Assembly (NCBI GenBank): GCA_016169945.1
Contig: JADLSH010000379.1
Span: 3,066,001 to 3,130,000, forward strand
Origin: Trachythela sp. YZ-2020
Taxonomy: Eukaryota; Cnidaria; Anthozoa; Malacalcyonacea; Clavulariidae
Direction: 5' to 3'
Length of the DNA: 64,000 nt
The notes under the pieces are model-generated. The model worked only from the letters and a program-made list of their open reading frames with translations, searched no databases and was not told the origin of the DNA. Shown piece by piece: positions 21,481-33,530 of this stretch. Every line of letters begins with the position of its first letter. Position 1 is the first letter of the stretch. A program made the translations under genes and the position numbers.

Positions 21481-22283
21481 AATTTAACTCTGATAACTGT
21501 CAGTTGACTGTCACTGACTAGTGCTCAGTTTAAAGGCCTGGTGAAACCCACCTCTACCAGTGAAATGGTGACAATCACGCATTAGCAGAGTTGGTAATCA
21601 CTGATCATCATTTTCCCCTTAATGCGCATGACAATAATGACGCAATATAATAACGGGTCCACTTAGTTTCGGGATAATATTTTTCTGATAATATTCGAAG
21701 TTAGGCCTGATATTTTTGCGTGGGTATATTATGCTCGAGGCCACATAACTGAGGATTGTCAGTTAAAAAATGACAGAGTAATTCCGTGCTGACAGCGCAT
21801 ACCTAAATCTAGTTATGCATATTTTTACTACCGGCTTAATCAGCAGGAGATTGCTAAGGATGATCTATGCAGTAACATAAGCAGATAATCGTGTGGGTTA
21901 ATGACCCTCTGTTTATGCCACGCAACTATATTTAGTGCTCTGTGGTTTTGCGTGCTTTTTCTCATCACGCATGGTCAAGTTTGGCATGATACTTAACAGA
22001 CTGGCAAACAGACATGCGACAAAAATAGGTTGCCTAGGACATTTTGGCGTGTGAAGTATGCGGAACGTAAGGTGTGGCATCCAAGCATGGGAATTTCAAA
22101 TACGCCGAAGAAATAACGCAGAAACTCACGACATAGACTTTTTAATTCCACTTCAGCCGTGTCGTACAATAACGCGTAGCGCATTTCTTCGATTACTGAG
22201 CACTACAGGGCGAAACTATAGGCCTTGTTTAAACGAGGCAATATTTGTTGCATCTTGCAACGCAATTTCGACACAGAGCGATG

Positions 22284-22525
22284 TTAAAGACCATGTAAAG
22301 TCCATTCTGCGCATGTGCTATGGGGGTCCCGCGATGTAAACAATGCCCAAATTTCGCGTTGTTTCGACTAAAATTCGACATCTTCTAAATCAGAAACTCG
22401 AATCTGTATTTATTTAAAGCATAGCGAACCTTTAGCGAACCAGAACACAGCGTATATAGCGTGTTTAAATGTAAACAAACGGACGTTGCCGGTTTGTTTA
22501 CATCGGGACTTTACATCACCTTTAA
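22284..22525. mobile_element. MITE with TTAA flanks (piggyBac-like ends)
   Basis: TTAA at 22284-22287 and at 22522-22525 bracket inverse ends: agaccatgtaaagtcc at the left against ggactttacatcacct at the right, with three mismatches. The TTAA duplication suggests the piggyBac superfamily, but without a transposase this is an inference. A hairpin (gtaaacaaac with gtttgtttac) sits just inside the right end. Confidence 0.7.
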
Positions 22526-23335
22526 CATGCCCATGCAGAAGACAACAAAGAAATGAATGAGATTGATAATATCGGTGATGTGAAACCGGCGGCCTTAATG
22601 ATGTGGCCTTAATGATGTGGACACAAACGAAAATTCTACGCTACGACGCTACGTTATACGATACGGTTGGAGTGTAAAACAGACTTGTGACATTTTTGTC
22701 ACAATTGTATGCATGAATTTGAAATTTATATTATTAGTTCCTGTGTTCAAAAACAATACCGGGTTGCTGTACATTTTAATAGGTTTATATTAAGACTAAA
22801 AAGTGCAAAGGTCTGAAGTCAAGAAGTTCACATCCAATTTACACTCCATGCATTATCCTTTTATAGTTAAGAATTTAGAAAAATAACACTTCATAAGAAA
22901 ACAATGTAATAACGCCCATGCGTGCATAAGTAATTCCTCCCTGGAGGAACAAGGAAATACGTACATCGCCATTTAATAGCAAGCCTTAATCGTACATCGC
23001 CTTATAACTTAGCAAGCTGCTTATCTTTTTAACTTCACAAACCATTAAAATGTACCATTAAAAAAACTGATAAAAATTTGTTTGCAAATTCTTTACATGT
23101 TAGTCAACGTTCGGCTATTAAAATGTTTATCCAAAGACCTATAGGGAGAGGAATACTACTTAATGCAGGGGACTGCATCTTAGTACTGTTTTGATAAAGT
23201 ATATTTTTATAATAGTGTTACTGAGAGGATGTTACAAAAACACAATTCAATTAAAAAGTCATTTCACTAATTTCATATCAATAATCCTATTTTGAAAATT
23301 ATACTGCAAGTTTTCTATGAATTTGAGGGACGACA
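22526..23335. other. No gene seen
   Basis: Contains only minor local duplication (gatgtggccttaatgatgtgg near 22600). No open frame with recognisable coding features. Confidence 0.35.
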
Positions 23336-23339
23336 GTTA

Positions 23340-23394
23340 CTTAGACTCTTAGTACTCTTAGTATTATTAGTACTCTTAGTACTCTTAGTACATG
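23340..23394 (+). repeat. Microsatellite of tagtactct-type units
   Basis: Repeated actcttagt and attagt blocks with a 9-base period. The apparent Leu/Val-rich peptide in this frame is a product of the repeat. Confidence 0.8.
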
Positions 23395-23819
23395 ATTTAA
23401 ATCATTGCACAAACACTGTAAAGTTGAAGAACATTGATATGGAATCAATTCTTGACGACTTCTCTCTCCCTCAGTTCAATGTTGCGATCAGCATTCAAAT
23501 TTCTTCAAACAGCTTATGGTACTGAATTTACTGTGTCTCAATCTCACCCTCTGCATATCAATTTTATTACGTTTCGGTTTCTCATAATTCTCTCATCTCG
23601 TTCTAATCAATGGTTCTAATCCTTAACGCTTTATGATTTCCTACTCTTTGACTTATCGGGTTATTAGTTTTTATTAATGGTGTGTGTGTGGGAAATTGAA
23701 GGTTTAGTAAGGGATAAGAATAAGAACTGAGAGAATCGTATATACTTGGAGGATTATATTACATATTCAGATCGTCAAAAGTTATTTTATGTAATATTCA
23801 ATAGTTATGACTTAGTATC

Positions 23820-24310
23820 AGGGCCTATTCTAAGAAATTTTCAATAGTGCACACTTCAGAGACCTTGAGGAAATTTAGGAGTGCTCATTTTCAGTGGTAG
23901 TAAACTGTGACCACATTTGACGGAGGTGCAGGAAATCTCCTCTGGGAATTTTTTTGAAATCTGGAGTCTCTGAAATGCCATTTCCGGTATTTTGAAGAGA
24001 GATTTTATACAAATTCAAAAGGTAACAAATATATATCAAAAAAGCCAAAAAGACAACTCATCTCCCCAACACAAGGACATATCGTAACCCCTGCCTTTCT
24101 CCTCTGTTTATGCATTTGTGTCCTAACTCAATGTTCAACATTTATTGCCTGTGCTTTGTTGCTATAGCACTTGTAATACGAAGTTGAAAATTTCAAATTT
24201 TCAATACTGCACACTTTCACATTCAATACTGCACACTTTCCAATCAATACTGCACACTTTCCAATCAATACTGCACAAAGCCGGTGTGCAATAGTGCACA
24301 CTTGGTATTG
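23820..24310 (+). repeat. Dispersed repeat with ~18-20-bp tandem core
   Basis: The block opens cagggcctattctaag, resembling the MITE end at 12981. Near its far side it holds four units of caatactgcacactttc (about 24203-24280), followed by an inverted counterpart (gtgcaatagtgcacac). A matching right terminus is not evident, so a full element cannot be delimited. Confidence 0.5.
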
Positions 24311-25220
24311 TTATTGTCATTACATGAAGAACAATGTTCCATCTTTCACAATCAATCATTCACTTCACTTGCTATAGAAATATAAGGGGCTCTAACCAAT
24401 CCTTAAATTAACTTTAGCTATTCTTGAATATAAGTTTCTATAGTTGCTTATGGTTTGCAGCTAGCTTATTGATAAACAATATAGTAAGCTCGATTTGGTT
24501 TGCTAGAACAAGCTCTAAATACTCTATGTCTACAGAAATCCCTACTCGAGCCTCAGATGCAGGGGATTGATCCACTTAGACTTTAGGACTTATAATATTT
24601 AAATATGAAGTGAGAGCTGGCTGTGAGACGACCATACTATAAACCCAAAGGAAAAAACCCTTTCCAAACCACAAATCTATTTAATTTCCTATATTTTTCG
24701 TGATGTTATTTTGGCTTATGTTATTTTCATCCCGTGGGCAAAAATGATTGTTCGCGACCACCACAAGGGAATGTAGTTCAAGTGGTCGACTGCGATGTTG
24801 GGGGTATTAAAAGGTTATATAAACATACATTTGGCTGGAATTAAGATTCTGGTACGATGGTACGCATTGCAATTTATAGAATGCTGACAAACAAACGCCA
24901 CGACTTCTATGTTATCATCGTTATACTTAGGATGTTTTTTCCAAAGAATCTTTGCAGTTTGGAGTCGACAGAAAAATCAAATAATTAAATGAATCCAATG
25001 AATGTGAATAAGTAAATAAATGAACGAATGGATCGATTGCGATGAATTAAATGAATAAACAGTGCGCCCTGTAATGGATTACGATTAATCGTTTTCAATA
25101 GCAGTTTTCCGATTGCAGTCATTTCAATAGCAGTTTTCAGATTGCAGAAAAGGGATATATTCTGTGGTCAGTAAGTCATATAAATAAATAAACAGATAAA
25201 TGAACGAATGAATTGAAATA
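24311..25220. other. No gene seen
   Basis: AT-rich sequence with small runs of aaataaatgaacgaatg-type simple repeats near 25015 and 25180. No coding or RNA feature is supported. Confidence 0.35.
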
Positions 25221-25222
25221 CA

Positions 25223-25384
25223 CATTGGCGTAGGAAGCAACTTCAAGTTGGGGGGGGAGCACTTTGTCTTAAGGGCACCTCTTCTATTAGAAAAGGGCAC
25301 TTTTTCCATTGTTTTAGCTGGAGAAAAAGGCACTTGAAGAAAACTTGGGGGGGGGGGAACGCCCTACGGTTCCTACGCCACTGG
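25223..25384. mobile_element. Short element with ggcgtagga termini
   Basis: The left edge tggcgtagga and right edge tcctacgcca are inverse complements enclosing G-rich runs and repeated agggcact/aggcact motifs. About 160 bp and non-coding. It is probably a MITE; a similar design appears at 63405-63680. Confidence 0.55.
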
Positions 25385-25849
25385 TTCAAATACACGGTGT
25401 CTGGTGACTGATTACAGATAATCAATTTATCACTTTAATGCATGGTCTAGTCCCTAAGACTCTAACCTTTTGCTAAGAAAACAATTTTAAAACATCTTCT
25501 TGTTCGAAGACATTGAACAGAACTGAATGACATCATTGACAATTTTACTTGCTAAATGGAAATGTGGAGGACTTCCAATAGGGATTATATAGCAATATAA
25601 CGCCTGGTTTCCATTTTGTCACAACTCTCGTGGCCAATTTATCAGTTTGACGATGTGACATAGTCTGCATCTATCATGTGGTTTGTGTGCTGTATGCAAA
25701 TCTTTCCTGATTAGAGAGATATCATGTATCGATACTCTGTTACATCTGTCACCTTGATGTGGTCTGGACTTAATGGAAACAATTAAGCTTAGAAACAATA
25801 TATACTCAGAAGGCGTTCAGAGCCTGCATATTCCCGCCAGCAAATTAAC

Positions 25850-26018
25850 GGTACGTTCACAAGTTGCGATTTGTCGGGCCGATTTCAGATGCACGTTGAC
25901 GATATTTGAAAAATACGTGGCAAACATCATCTGGTGACATCATCAACTGAAAATATTCGTCATTAACATTCAGCAAAACCTAAAATCGGCCCGACAAATC
26001 GCTGTGTGTGAACGTACC
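25850..26018. mobile_element. MITE with ggtacgttcac ends
   Basis: The termini ggtacgttcacaagttgcga and its inverse at 25999-26018 (tcgctgtgtgtgaacgtacc) extend into a shared gatttgtcgggccgatttyag block, giving arms of about 36 bp. The interior is about 95 bp. It immediately precedes a LINE 3' end and may have inserted into that LINE. Confidence 0.82.
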
Positions 26019-26021
26019 TCA

Positions 26022-26672
26022 AGTCAAGTGTCATTCATAAATCATACAGATTATATACGCATTCAGTTGTGTTCAGCCGGGAAAAGCAAGACGAACATTC
26101 TCCCACTTGAACACAGGCGTGAACTTTATGACCTAACACTATTACACAAAAACAGAAACAAAGTTCTTAATGTTACCTTTAACCAATACCTTACACCTGC
26201 AACTAACCCCTATTCCACACGCAATTTCGACTCTAACAACTATAACAGAATCGTCTCAAATAATCAAGAGTTTTTCCAACACTCCTATTTCCCACGCACT
26301 GTCATCCTCTGGAACAATCTGCCACCGAACATCAAAGCCGCCCATTCCCTACAGATCTTCAAGCACCATCTACACTCTTATTACAAAATCAAACTGTCTA
26401 CCTACATACCACCATAGATAATTATACTCTAAAATTGTTGTACAGTATCCTATATGTTAAGTTGTACTCTGTGTTATGTTCGTGCACGTTTGTCTTCTTA
26501 GTTCTCGTATATCCATTAATTGTTAAGGGGTCGAATATCAATTGGAATTTAGTTTCTGTTTTCTTCTCCTGTCACAATGTTTCTAGTTATTGTTATTGTT
26601 ATAATTCTATGTAAATGTGTATCTCTTATGTGTGTGACAAATGAATAAATAAATAAATAAATAAATAAACTT
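26022..26672 (+). pseudogene. LINE 3' terminus (post-RT region, 3' UTR and AAAT tail)
   Basis: The frame to 26417 reads LPLEHRRELYDLTLLHKNRN, then YFPRTVILWNNLPP, then SLQIFKHHLHS before a stop. This is the typical C-terminal region of CR1/L2/I-type LINE ORF2 proteins. A 3' UTR follows, ending in an (aaat)n run at about 26643-26668, the expected simple-repeat tail. All upstream RT and endonuclease are missing, consistent with 5' truncation. The start codon of the open frame lies within the adjacent MITE and is not biologically meaningful. Confidence 0.8.
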
Positions 26673-26674
26673 TT

Positions 26675-26830
26675 GTGAATTTCTCATCCAATTGTTATCC
26701 AAATTGAACCAATATTTAATCCATTTGTCCTTCGTCTGCGAACATTAGCTTCACAAATTTTCGTATTAAAATGTTCAAACATTTTAATATCATGCTCACA
26801 GACAAACAAACAAACACATACACAAACACA
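26675..26830. repeat. Dispersed repeat, pair with 32865-32965
   Basis: It shares tctcatccaa, then ttgaaccaa, then tcgatttgtcctt-like sequence and cacaaatttt with 32865-32965. It ends in cagacaaacaaacaaacac, similar to the cagacagacag endings of many RTE-type elements. The class is not firm. Confidence 0.45.
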
Positions 26831-26884
26831 AACAAGCCGAGGTGAAAACATAACATCCTGCCGGAAGTATAACCAAACGGCTAG

Positions 26885-28100
26885 CAAAATTTTTTCGTGA
26901 TGTTGTGTGTATATAACAAAAGGAAATTGCTATGGTTTCGATGTTTCGTGTCATGACCCTGTGCATTCTGCCACTTCATTAAGAGCTGTCAACGTTTAAG
27001 TGTTTTGTTAAATGGAGTGTCTCGCTTACCTGCAGAAGACTGGAATGTGCGAACATCGACATTCACACTGCACGACATTTGTCCATTTTCACTTCGGGCA
27101 CGAATCGTCTAGAAACAATAGACGGAGAGTGGACTTTGTGCATAAAAATACGAGGAATAGGACAGCCTGTGCATATAGACCTAACATGATACGAGTAAGG
27201 TCTGTGCACAAGCTAGGAATAAGGCAGTTTAAGATAGATACTATAGTGGAAATATTTTTTCAGAATCCTTATACTAAGGAAGTATTATAGATTCTTAGTT
27301 GGAAATAGTGTGGAAATCCAAGTGTACTTGGTCGTGGCGTCCATATGGAGTCGAAATACTTGGCCTTGCATGGGTTCGATTTCAGATTCCAGAAATGCAA
27401 CTTTTCTAGCAAGTATTTCGACTCTATTTCGACACCACAAATTACGATTCCTGCACTGCTGAACAATACAAAATCATCGTTCGTTTTACATATTTTTTAT
27501 ATAAATTATGTTCTATAAATATGACATCTTCATATTGCGAAGTTTTGGGTATAATGTAAAACGGCATTCATCTGGCTATAATTTTATTCGAACTATTTAT
27601 ATTTTAACTACTGAAGGGTTTAAGTCAAAAGGTACAAAGTATATAGAAGGCAAATTGAAAGAAGCTATTGAAAGTAATCTCAAACATCCATGATTTCATT
27701 TGAGATTGTCGTACTGGTTTTACGCTGGTTCAACATGAGTTTTTAGCACTACAACTCATCCATTCAAGAATCCAGCTGAGAATTACCCATCCATGTAATT
27801 ATCCCTTAATTGTCGAACGAACCCATCGCTAAGTAAATTAATTAGATTTCATGATACATTGATACTCTCAATCGAATATGACACATTCAAATTAATCCTG
27901 TTAGAGGTATTAGCCAAAAAATCAATCACCATAAACGAAATCAATCATCATTATCATTTTATCATTTACGAAGATAAAAGGAATAAAATAACAAATGATT
28001 ATTAAGTGGATTTTTGCTAAATCCGAGTTATGGTCATGTATAGTGCATGCATGAGCACTGGGGCCCGATTCCTGCAGTATGATTTCACCTCAGTCACCTG
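26885..28100. other. No recognisable gene
   Basis: The plus-strand frame 27012-27290 (92 residues) and frames at 27269-27466 and 27508-27693 lack recognisable domains or conserved-looking splice context. A pair of inverse segments around 27340-27420 (cgaaatacttggc with gcaagtatttcg) may be a small foldback. Confidence 0.35.
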
Positions 28101-28189
28101 CAGTGAGAAGACCTCTTCCAATTTGACTCTACAAAACACCGCATAGGTTTACTTCGGTTTCTTTCTGTAGTCTTTATAGGAGGGCACTT

Positions 28190-28320
28190 TTTCACTGGAC
28201 TTCAGCTAGAGAGAACAGTTTAGAACTTATAGAGCTATCCAGTATAAAAATAAAGTAGTTTATTTTTAGTCCTCCTGCCGAGTAACACTATAGACTAGCA
28301 ATGACGAATGGCCCTTATAC
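28190..28320 (+). repeat. R1 modular repeat copy
   Basis: Reads ctagagagaacagtttagaa, then agagctatccagtataaa, then tcctcctgccgagtaacact, in R1 order. Confidence 0.7.
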
Positions 28321-28620
28321 AGGGTGTATAAAAAAAATGGTCCTCGCTTCAGATGTAAATTTTGAAAAGACTACTAGAGTAAAATGTTCATATTTATATT
28401 CATTTTAAAGCGTAGCCATTCAGCTTTCTAACGGTGGTTTTGTTTGTAACGGTGGTTTGCGAATAATAATATTTTAAGTGACTGTGATTGGAGAATCTAA
28501 AATGTGAGATGCGATATTAAATAATTGATACTAATATATTTTTATCAACAAAGCGTTAAAATTGAACATTTTTGCCGGCAACGAATCATCAAAACCAAAT
28601 AACTATGGCTTTCCATGCAC
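28317..28620 (+). mobile_element. Possible solo left end of a mariner-like element
   Basis: tacagggtgtataaaaaaaa at 28317 resembles Tc1/mariner termini such as that at 13590. No inverse partner was found downstream, so the element is truncated or the match is coincidental. Confidence 0.35.
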
Positions 28621-28779
28621 TACTTCACTGAGTTCATTGATAAACTTTACATGCTTCAATTAAAGGTGGTTTAAAGGTGGTTTAAAAGAGAAAAGAGTAG
28701 GCATTAAAATAAGACCTAATTAAATCACGTTATATGGTCCAGTATTCCGAAAATTATTAAGTATATAAAAGATGTTTTT

Positions 28780-29020
28780 TTATACGGGACCTCTATAAGA
28801 CTATATGAGTCTATTTATAGGGAGAACAGTTTAGAACTGATATCATAGAGCTTTATATATCAAGTATAAATAAAGTTATAATTTAGGTTTCTCTTGTAAA
28901 TGCACACTATAGTCTATAGAGCAATAAGCCATAAGGAATAGCCCTCGTTGGACCTCTATATCGGGAGAACAGTTTAGAACTGATAGAGCTATCCTGCAGT
29001 ATAGAGAAACGGTTAATTTG
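28780..29020 (+). repeat. R1 modular repeat, two tandem copies
   Basis: gggagaacagtttagaactg occurs twice (near 28820 and 28965), each followed by a tagagct-type block. The intervening unit includes gtataaataaagtta and a taggtttctc segment. The spacing is about 145 bp, longer than at 41.6 kb because of small insertions. Confidence 0.7.
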
Positions 29021-29029
29021 AGTTATAAC

Positions 29030-29797
29030 CGTGGAGTAGATTGAGGTCTAAGGTAGAGCGCTGTGTTTATCATGATAATAAGATCAAATCTATAAAGTAC
29101 ATGGTTCAAAATCAGTGTTTGTATTTTGTGATGAGCTTTTAATTTAAATTAGGGATTTGTGAGCTTGCGAATCATGCATCTTAAAAACTTAATTCAGTCT
29201 AGAAAGATAAAATCTGGATTTAACTCAATGAAAGTACAAACATATAGATTATTATATATAGTAGATTTTTAAAGGCCACCTAAGTCTAAGAATTACTTTA
29301 AATACAGTCAATAGAAGGTTTTACTCAATCAAACAAGGCCGTAATAATCAATGCACCAGTATAGATCACAGCTTAAATCACTTTCAGCTTTCACGTTTGA
29401 AAAGAGTCTTTGAGTCTTTCATCCAATAAAAAGTATAAAATTAGACATTATATAGAGATTGGTACAATTGTAAATACCGAATTAGACTGAAACTTGTTAA
29501 ATCAGATTTCATAAAAACAGACAACTAAGATTTCAGTGAAACAAAGAAATCTATATATATATATATGAAAGAATAGGTGTATAGGCATGCTTACGAAATT
29601 AACCTTTACACTAGGTGTTTTTCAGTCATAAATCCTGTGTCACTCTATCCTGTTTCACAGACACTCGTTAGCAAAACGTCGGTCGATTTCCAGGTATAAG
29701 GGGAACAAAGCTATAATTATGTCTTTCAGGTCCGGCGTAATTATAATACTTACAGGCTATATAGGTTTGAGAAAAAGCATTGATTTTTGTTTTAAAC
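29030..29797. other. No gene seen
   Basis: A weak tRNA-like pair (gaggtctaaggtagagcg near 29060 and atggttcaaaatc near 29101) may be a decayed SINE. The rest is AT-rich without support for any feature. Confidence 0.3.
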
Positions 29798-29948
29798 CTG
29801 GGGCCGGTTGTATAAAACTCTTAACTACATTTTAACTACTCGTTTTGTAGTTAAATAGTAGTTAACTGTAAAATTCGCGATTCTGATTGGTTAACTTTCG
29901 CACTAACTATAGTTAACTTTAACTACTTTTTTATACAACCGGCCCCAG
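29798..29948. mobile_element. MITE family B, copy 2
   Basis: A 151-bp copy of the element at 7458, same length and same ctggggccggttgtataaaa end. The right 90 bases or so (from gttttgtagttaaatagtag on) appear identical to copy 1. Differences cluster near the left subterminal region. Confidence 0.92.
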
Positions 29949-30419
29949 GACAATAAAATAAAAAATCTATATATACAATGTTAATTATAATCATCTAAAA
30001 CCACAATATGGGATATGAATATGACTGTAGTCTATATTTTTTTGAAGTTAATTTAGTCTAAAATGTTCGCGTATAACTCCAGGAATCTAGTTTTCTAGGA
30101 ATCAATGATTAAAGTCAAGTGTTTAAACGTTATAGGAAACGGCCCTGGTGCTCGACAGGATACGGCCATTGAAATACGGGAAATGTCGTAAGCAATTTTA
30201 CATATGAACTTGCCTGAACAAGTGGCCTTGTTTATACACTGCTCTTGAGAACGGATAGACCTTTTCCTTTCACCTTGACCTTGAATTGTGTAAATGAATG
30301 AATTAACTTCAAATTATAGTCTTAAAAGAAGTCATTGTCAATCGTAATTCGACACTTCGCACACCGTAGCAAGTTCATTAGGATTATAACAAGTAGAAAT
30401 TATAATGCAGCAAATTTAA

Positions 30420-30600
30420 TAAGTTCCAAACTGTTCTCCCAATAGAGAGATCCAGTAAAGGGCCACCCCTTATTGGTTCAGTGTTTCTACAAGAGGAAAC
30501 CTGAACTAAACTAACTATATTTATACTAGATAACTCGATTAGTTCTAGCGGTCCACGAGTATCAGTAAGGGCCGACCCTTATTAGTCCAGTGTTACTGAT
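30420..30600 (-). repeat. R1 modular repeat, two partial copies in reverse
   Basis: Reverse-strand R1: ccaaactgttctccc, then gatccagtaaagggccaccc, then cttattggttcagtgt, then acaagaggaaacctgaac, then a second decayed copy to about 30600. Confidence 0.7.
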
Positions 30601-31270
30601 TAATTTTACACAAATTGCTACATTGTACAAATAATTTTGTAACCCACGTTCGGGTATATAACCAGCTAATTGCATGGCTGAAGGGATCTTACAGTTTAAA
30701 ATACAAACAAAGTAAAACTATAGTCTATACTTGGGGAACATATCTCGTATTATTTGACTAAAAACGTTAGTCTCGTGTGTCTAAAGCTTATTTCCCGTAC
30801 TTGCATGAAAGCTCATTCAGAGCTAGCTTATTTTGAGATTTGAATTTTGTACATCAAGCATAATCAAGTATCGCTCTCCTGCGCAAAAATATTTTTAGAT
30901 CAATGTGGGCAGAAAATACATAGAAATCATTACAGCACTTCTGTGTATAAACTATGCCAAGTATCAATCTGTGTTAATTATTTTTAACTATTTGTCTTGT
31001 GAGATCTATATCAATAATATCATCTCAAGTACCCAAGGAAGTATTCTTTGTATATATCTCTTTTAATTCCATTACTATAGCACTATGGCAACACGCAGTT
31101 TCGCTACTTACAAGGCGCCATAACGGCTGTAACTCGCCTTATTTTCCTAACAAATGCTAGTTAACTCTTCCGTCCTTATCGATTATTGATTATAAAGGTT
31201 GTTCTAGAAGTTTCAAGTATAGACTAAAGTATGTCACTTGTACTCTATCAAACGTGCCGATGAAAGGACG
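30601..31270. other. No gene seen
   Basis: AT-rich, no open frame of note and no clear repeat. Confidence 0.35.
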
Positions 31271-31277
31271 TTATATG

Positions 31278-31670
31278 AAGATTTCACATATCATTTCACT
31301 TGTGAAATTTTGCGGTGAAATGGAATTTGACGATGGAATTTCAGTTTCACATATTATTTCATATGCATATGAAAGTACAGGTTCATAATATGTAAAAATA
31401 ATATTACATGTAAACTGATTACTATTTCATATGTGGAATCGGAACATATCAGATGTGAAATTCAGAATTTTCACACGATGGAATTTCAGTTTCATATATT
31501 CTTTCACATGCATATGAAAGGCTCATATGTAAAAAATAATATTACATGTAAACTGATTACTATTTCATATGTGAAATTCAGACTTTTCACACGTGAAATT
31601 TCAGGTTCATCATATGTGAAAATCAAGTTATTTCACATCTGAAATTACTATGAAACAGCTCGTGCGCATG
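31278..31670. repeat. ttcacatgtgaa-rich block with a ~145-bp tandem duplication
   Basis: Two related units begin with gatggaatttcagtttca at about 31333 and 31478. Each has a self-complementary catatgcatatg core, aataatattacatgtaaac and ctgattactatttcatatg. Many half-sites of ttcacatgtgaa appear in both orientations. A frame at 31433-31642 is a by-product of the repeat. Confidence 0.8.
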
Positions 31671-31671
31671 T

Positions 31672-32085
31672 AAAGTGAAGGCATTTCACATGTAAACTGA
31701 AGGCATTTTCACATGTAAAGTGAAGGCATTTTCACATGTAAAGTGAAGGCATTTTCACATGTAAAGTGAAGACATTTTCACATGTAAAGTGAAGGCATTT
31801 TCACATGTAAAGTGAAGGCATTTTCACATGTAAACTGAAGGCATTTTCACATGTAAACTGAAGGCATTTTCACATGTAAAGTGAAGGCATTTTCACATGT
31901 AAAGTGAAGGCATTTTCACATGTAAAGTGAAGGCATTTTCACATGTAAAGTTAAGGCATATTTTCACATGTAAAGTGAAGGCATTTTCACATGTAAAGTG
32001 AAGGCATTTTCACATGTAAAGTGAAGGCATTTTCACATGTAAAGTGAAGGCATTTTCACATGTAAACTGAAGGCATTTGTACACG
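31672..32085 (+). repeat. 23-bp satellite, about 17 units
   Basis: The unit cattttcacatgtaaagtga plus agg repeats with a 23-bp period. Variants are limited to aagtg or aactg, one gaagac, and one two-base insertion near 31960. The central cacatg matches the generic E-box pattern CANNTG and acatgt is palindromic. It continues the motif of the preceding block, so the satellite probably grew out of it. Confidence 0.93.
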
Positions 32086-32579
32086 TGAAATCATGTGCGA
32101 AATTTTCCGAAGGGTAAGAACCTGTGGATTACCACAAGCCTGAAAGTTTAGATAATTAAGCATCTAAAATACAAAAACCATTCCAGGCTGTAGACCGGTT
32201 AAAAATAATCTATGGCTTTTGTACATTACTTTAACTGAAGTGGAAAGCAAATTTTAATGGCACTTATTTAATGCTTTCTTATTTAGCATTAAAAAGATAC
32301 ATTTAATGAACTCAAAGGCTTAATCTGAAATAGCAATTATATCAGTATAAACACTAAGTGAAGTGGAAATTTGAACCAGTAAAGAACCGTGAACCACATT
32401 CTCGGCTTGTGGTCATACCATAGAACACCTCTTATATAAGAACCTTTCTGTATGCCTGTCCCCCCAAAATAATTGTTCTTTTATGCAGGGTTGCACTCAT
32501 ACACAGACTCTATATAGAAATCCCTGGACTTGGACTTGAATAAAATTGTCAGAGTCAACCAGTTCGTTCCATAGTTGGG

Positions 32580-32710
32580 TTTAGATGAGTAGAGTTTAGT
32601 TAAAATTAGATTTCCTCCATGAATGCTATAGCACTGCACAAATGAAATAAGAGATGTTCCTTATTGGACCTCTAAAGAGAACAGTTAAGAGCTGATAGAG
32701 CTACACACTC
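32580..32710 (+). repeat. R1 modular repeat copy (permuted)
   Basis: It contains tagatttcctcc, then aataagagatgttccttatt, then ggacctctaaagagaacag, then gctgatagagctac, so the end of one unit precedes the start of the next, as in a tandem pair. Confidence 0.65.
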
Positions 32711-32754
32711 AGAGACTGCATTCCTCCGCCTACAAAAAGTCAAGTGTTCATGCA

Positions 32755-32825
32755 TATACATGCTCTATAACATGCTCTATACATGCTCTATACATGCTCT
32801 TCATGCATATACATGCTCTATAATT
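32755..32825 (+). repeat. Short tandem repeat of acatgctctat
   Basis: Several imperfect 11-13-bp units of tacatgctctat separated by occasional catgcata. Confidence 0.75.
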
Positions 32826-33126
32826 ACGAATTCAGTTTTTTAGTCGGGAAAGCAAAAACTTATGCCAGTAATCTCTCATCCAATTTGAACCAAAACTGAA
32901 TCGATTTGTCCTTGGCCTTTGGCGATTATAGTTCCACAAATTTCTTCGAGGTTGTACATAATATTGAACTTGGGGAGAAGGGGTCACGAAATTTGTTTTG
33001 TCAGTGTACATTAACTTTCCAATGTAGCGAGTATAATAGTATCAAGGGTTATGTCCACGATTGTAGGTTATTTCAGCTCTAAAGTCATCATCAAGTTTGG
33101 TTATTTCAGCTTTATTTGTTCAGTTG

Positions 33127-33530
33127 AATGAATGAATGAATGAATGAATGAATGATAATATTTATTCAGGGAAACCAACATCACAAATAGTGTTTTTCAG
33201 AAGGATCCTGAGAAACATTAGAATACAAAGTATATAAAACTATAGTGTACATGCAGGATTTACACACTAGAAAATGAGGAATTAAGATAATGATATTTAC
33301 AAAGAATACGTGAATTAGATATTAATCTATTGGTATTGTGGACATAGAGATTTAAGAAGTTCATTTTTAAAAGTTTGAAATTGTTCAATTGACCTTATAT
33401 GAGAGTCCAAAGCGTTGTATTCCTTGCAAGCCTCAGTGGTAGAGCAATTTTTGCTTTCCTCAATTTGTCTTAGGTAGATATCATCCCTGCGTCTGGTGCA
33501 TGTTATATAAATGGTTAGTTTTAGGCAGTT
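33127..33530 (-). pseudogene. LINE 3' end on the minus strand with ATTC tail
   Basis: Read on the minus strand from about 33520, one frame gives TCTRRRDDIYLRQIEESKNC, then HIRSIEQFQTFKNELLKSL, then a stop at about 33337. This is the usual end of a CR1/I-like ORF2. About 190 bases of 3' UTR follow, ending gaataaatattatc and a (attc)n tail at 33127-33154. Upstream coding sequence is missing. Confidence 0.65.

Noticed and set aside
22058..22339. 93-residue open frame near 22.2 kb
   Set aside because: It extends into a TTAA-bounded MITE and shows no recognisable domain; the remainder may be flanking repeat.
23292..23525. Leu/Val-rich peptide
   Set aside because: The peptide is encoded by a 9-bp microsatellite.
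27012..27290. 92-residue open frame
   Set aside because: His/Arg-rich without a recognisable fold or splice signals; not supportable.
31672..32085. CRISPR-like regular repeat
   Set aside because: The 23-bp units are contiguous with no unique spacers, in an animal genome; it is a satellite.
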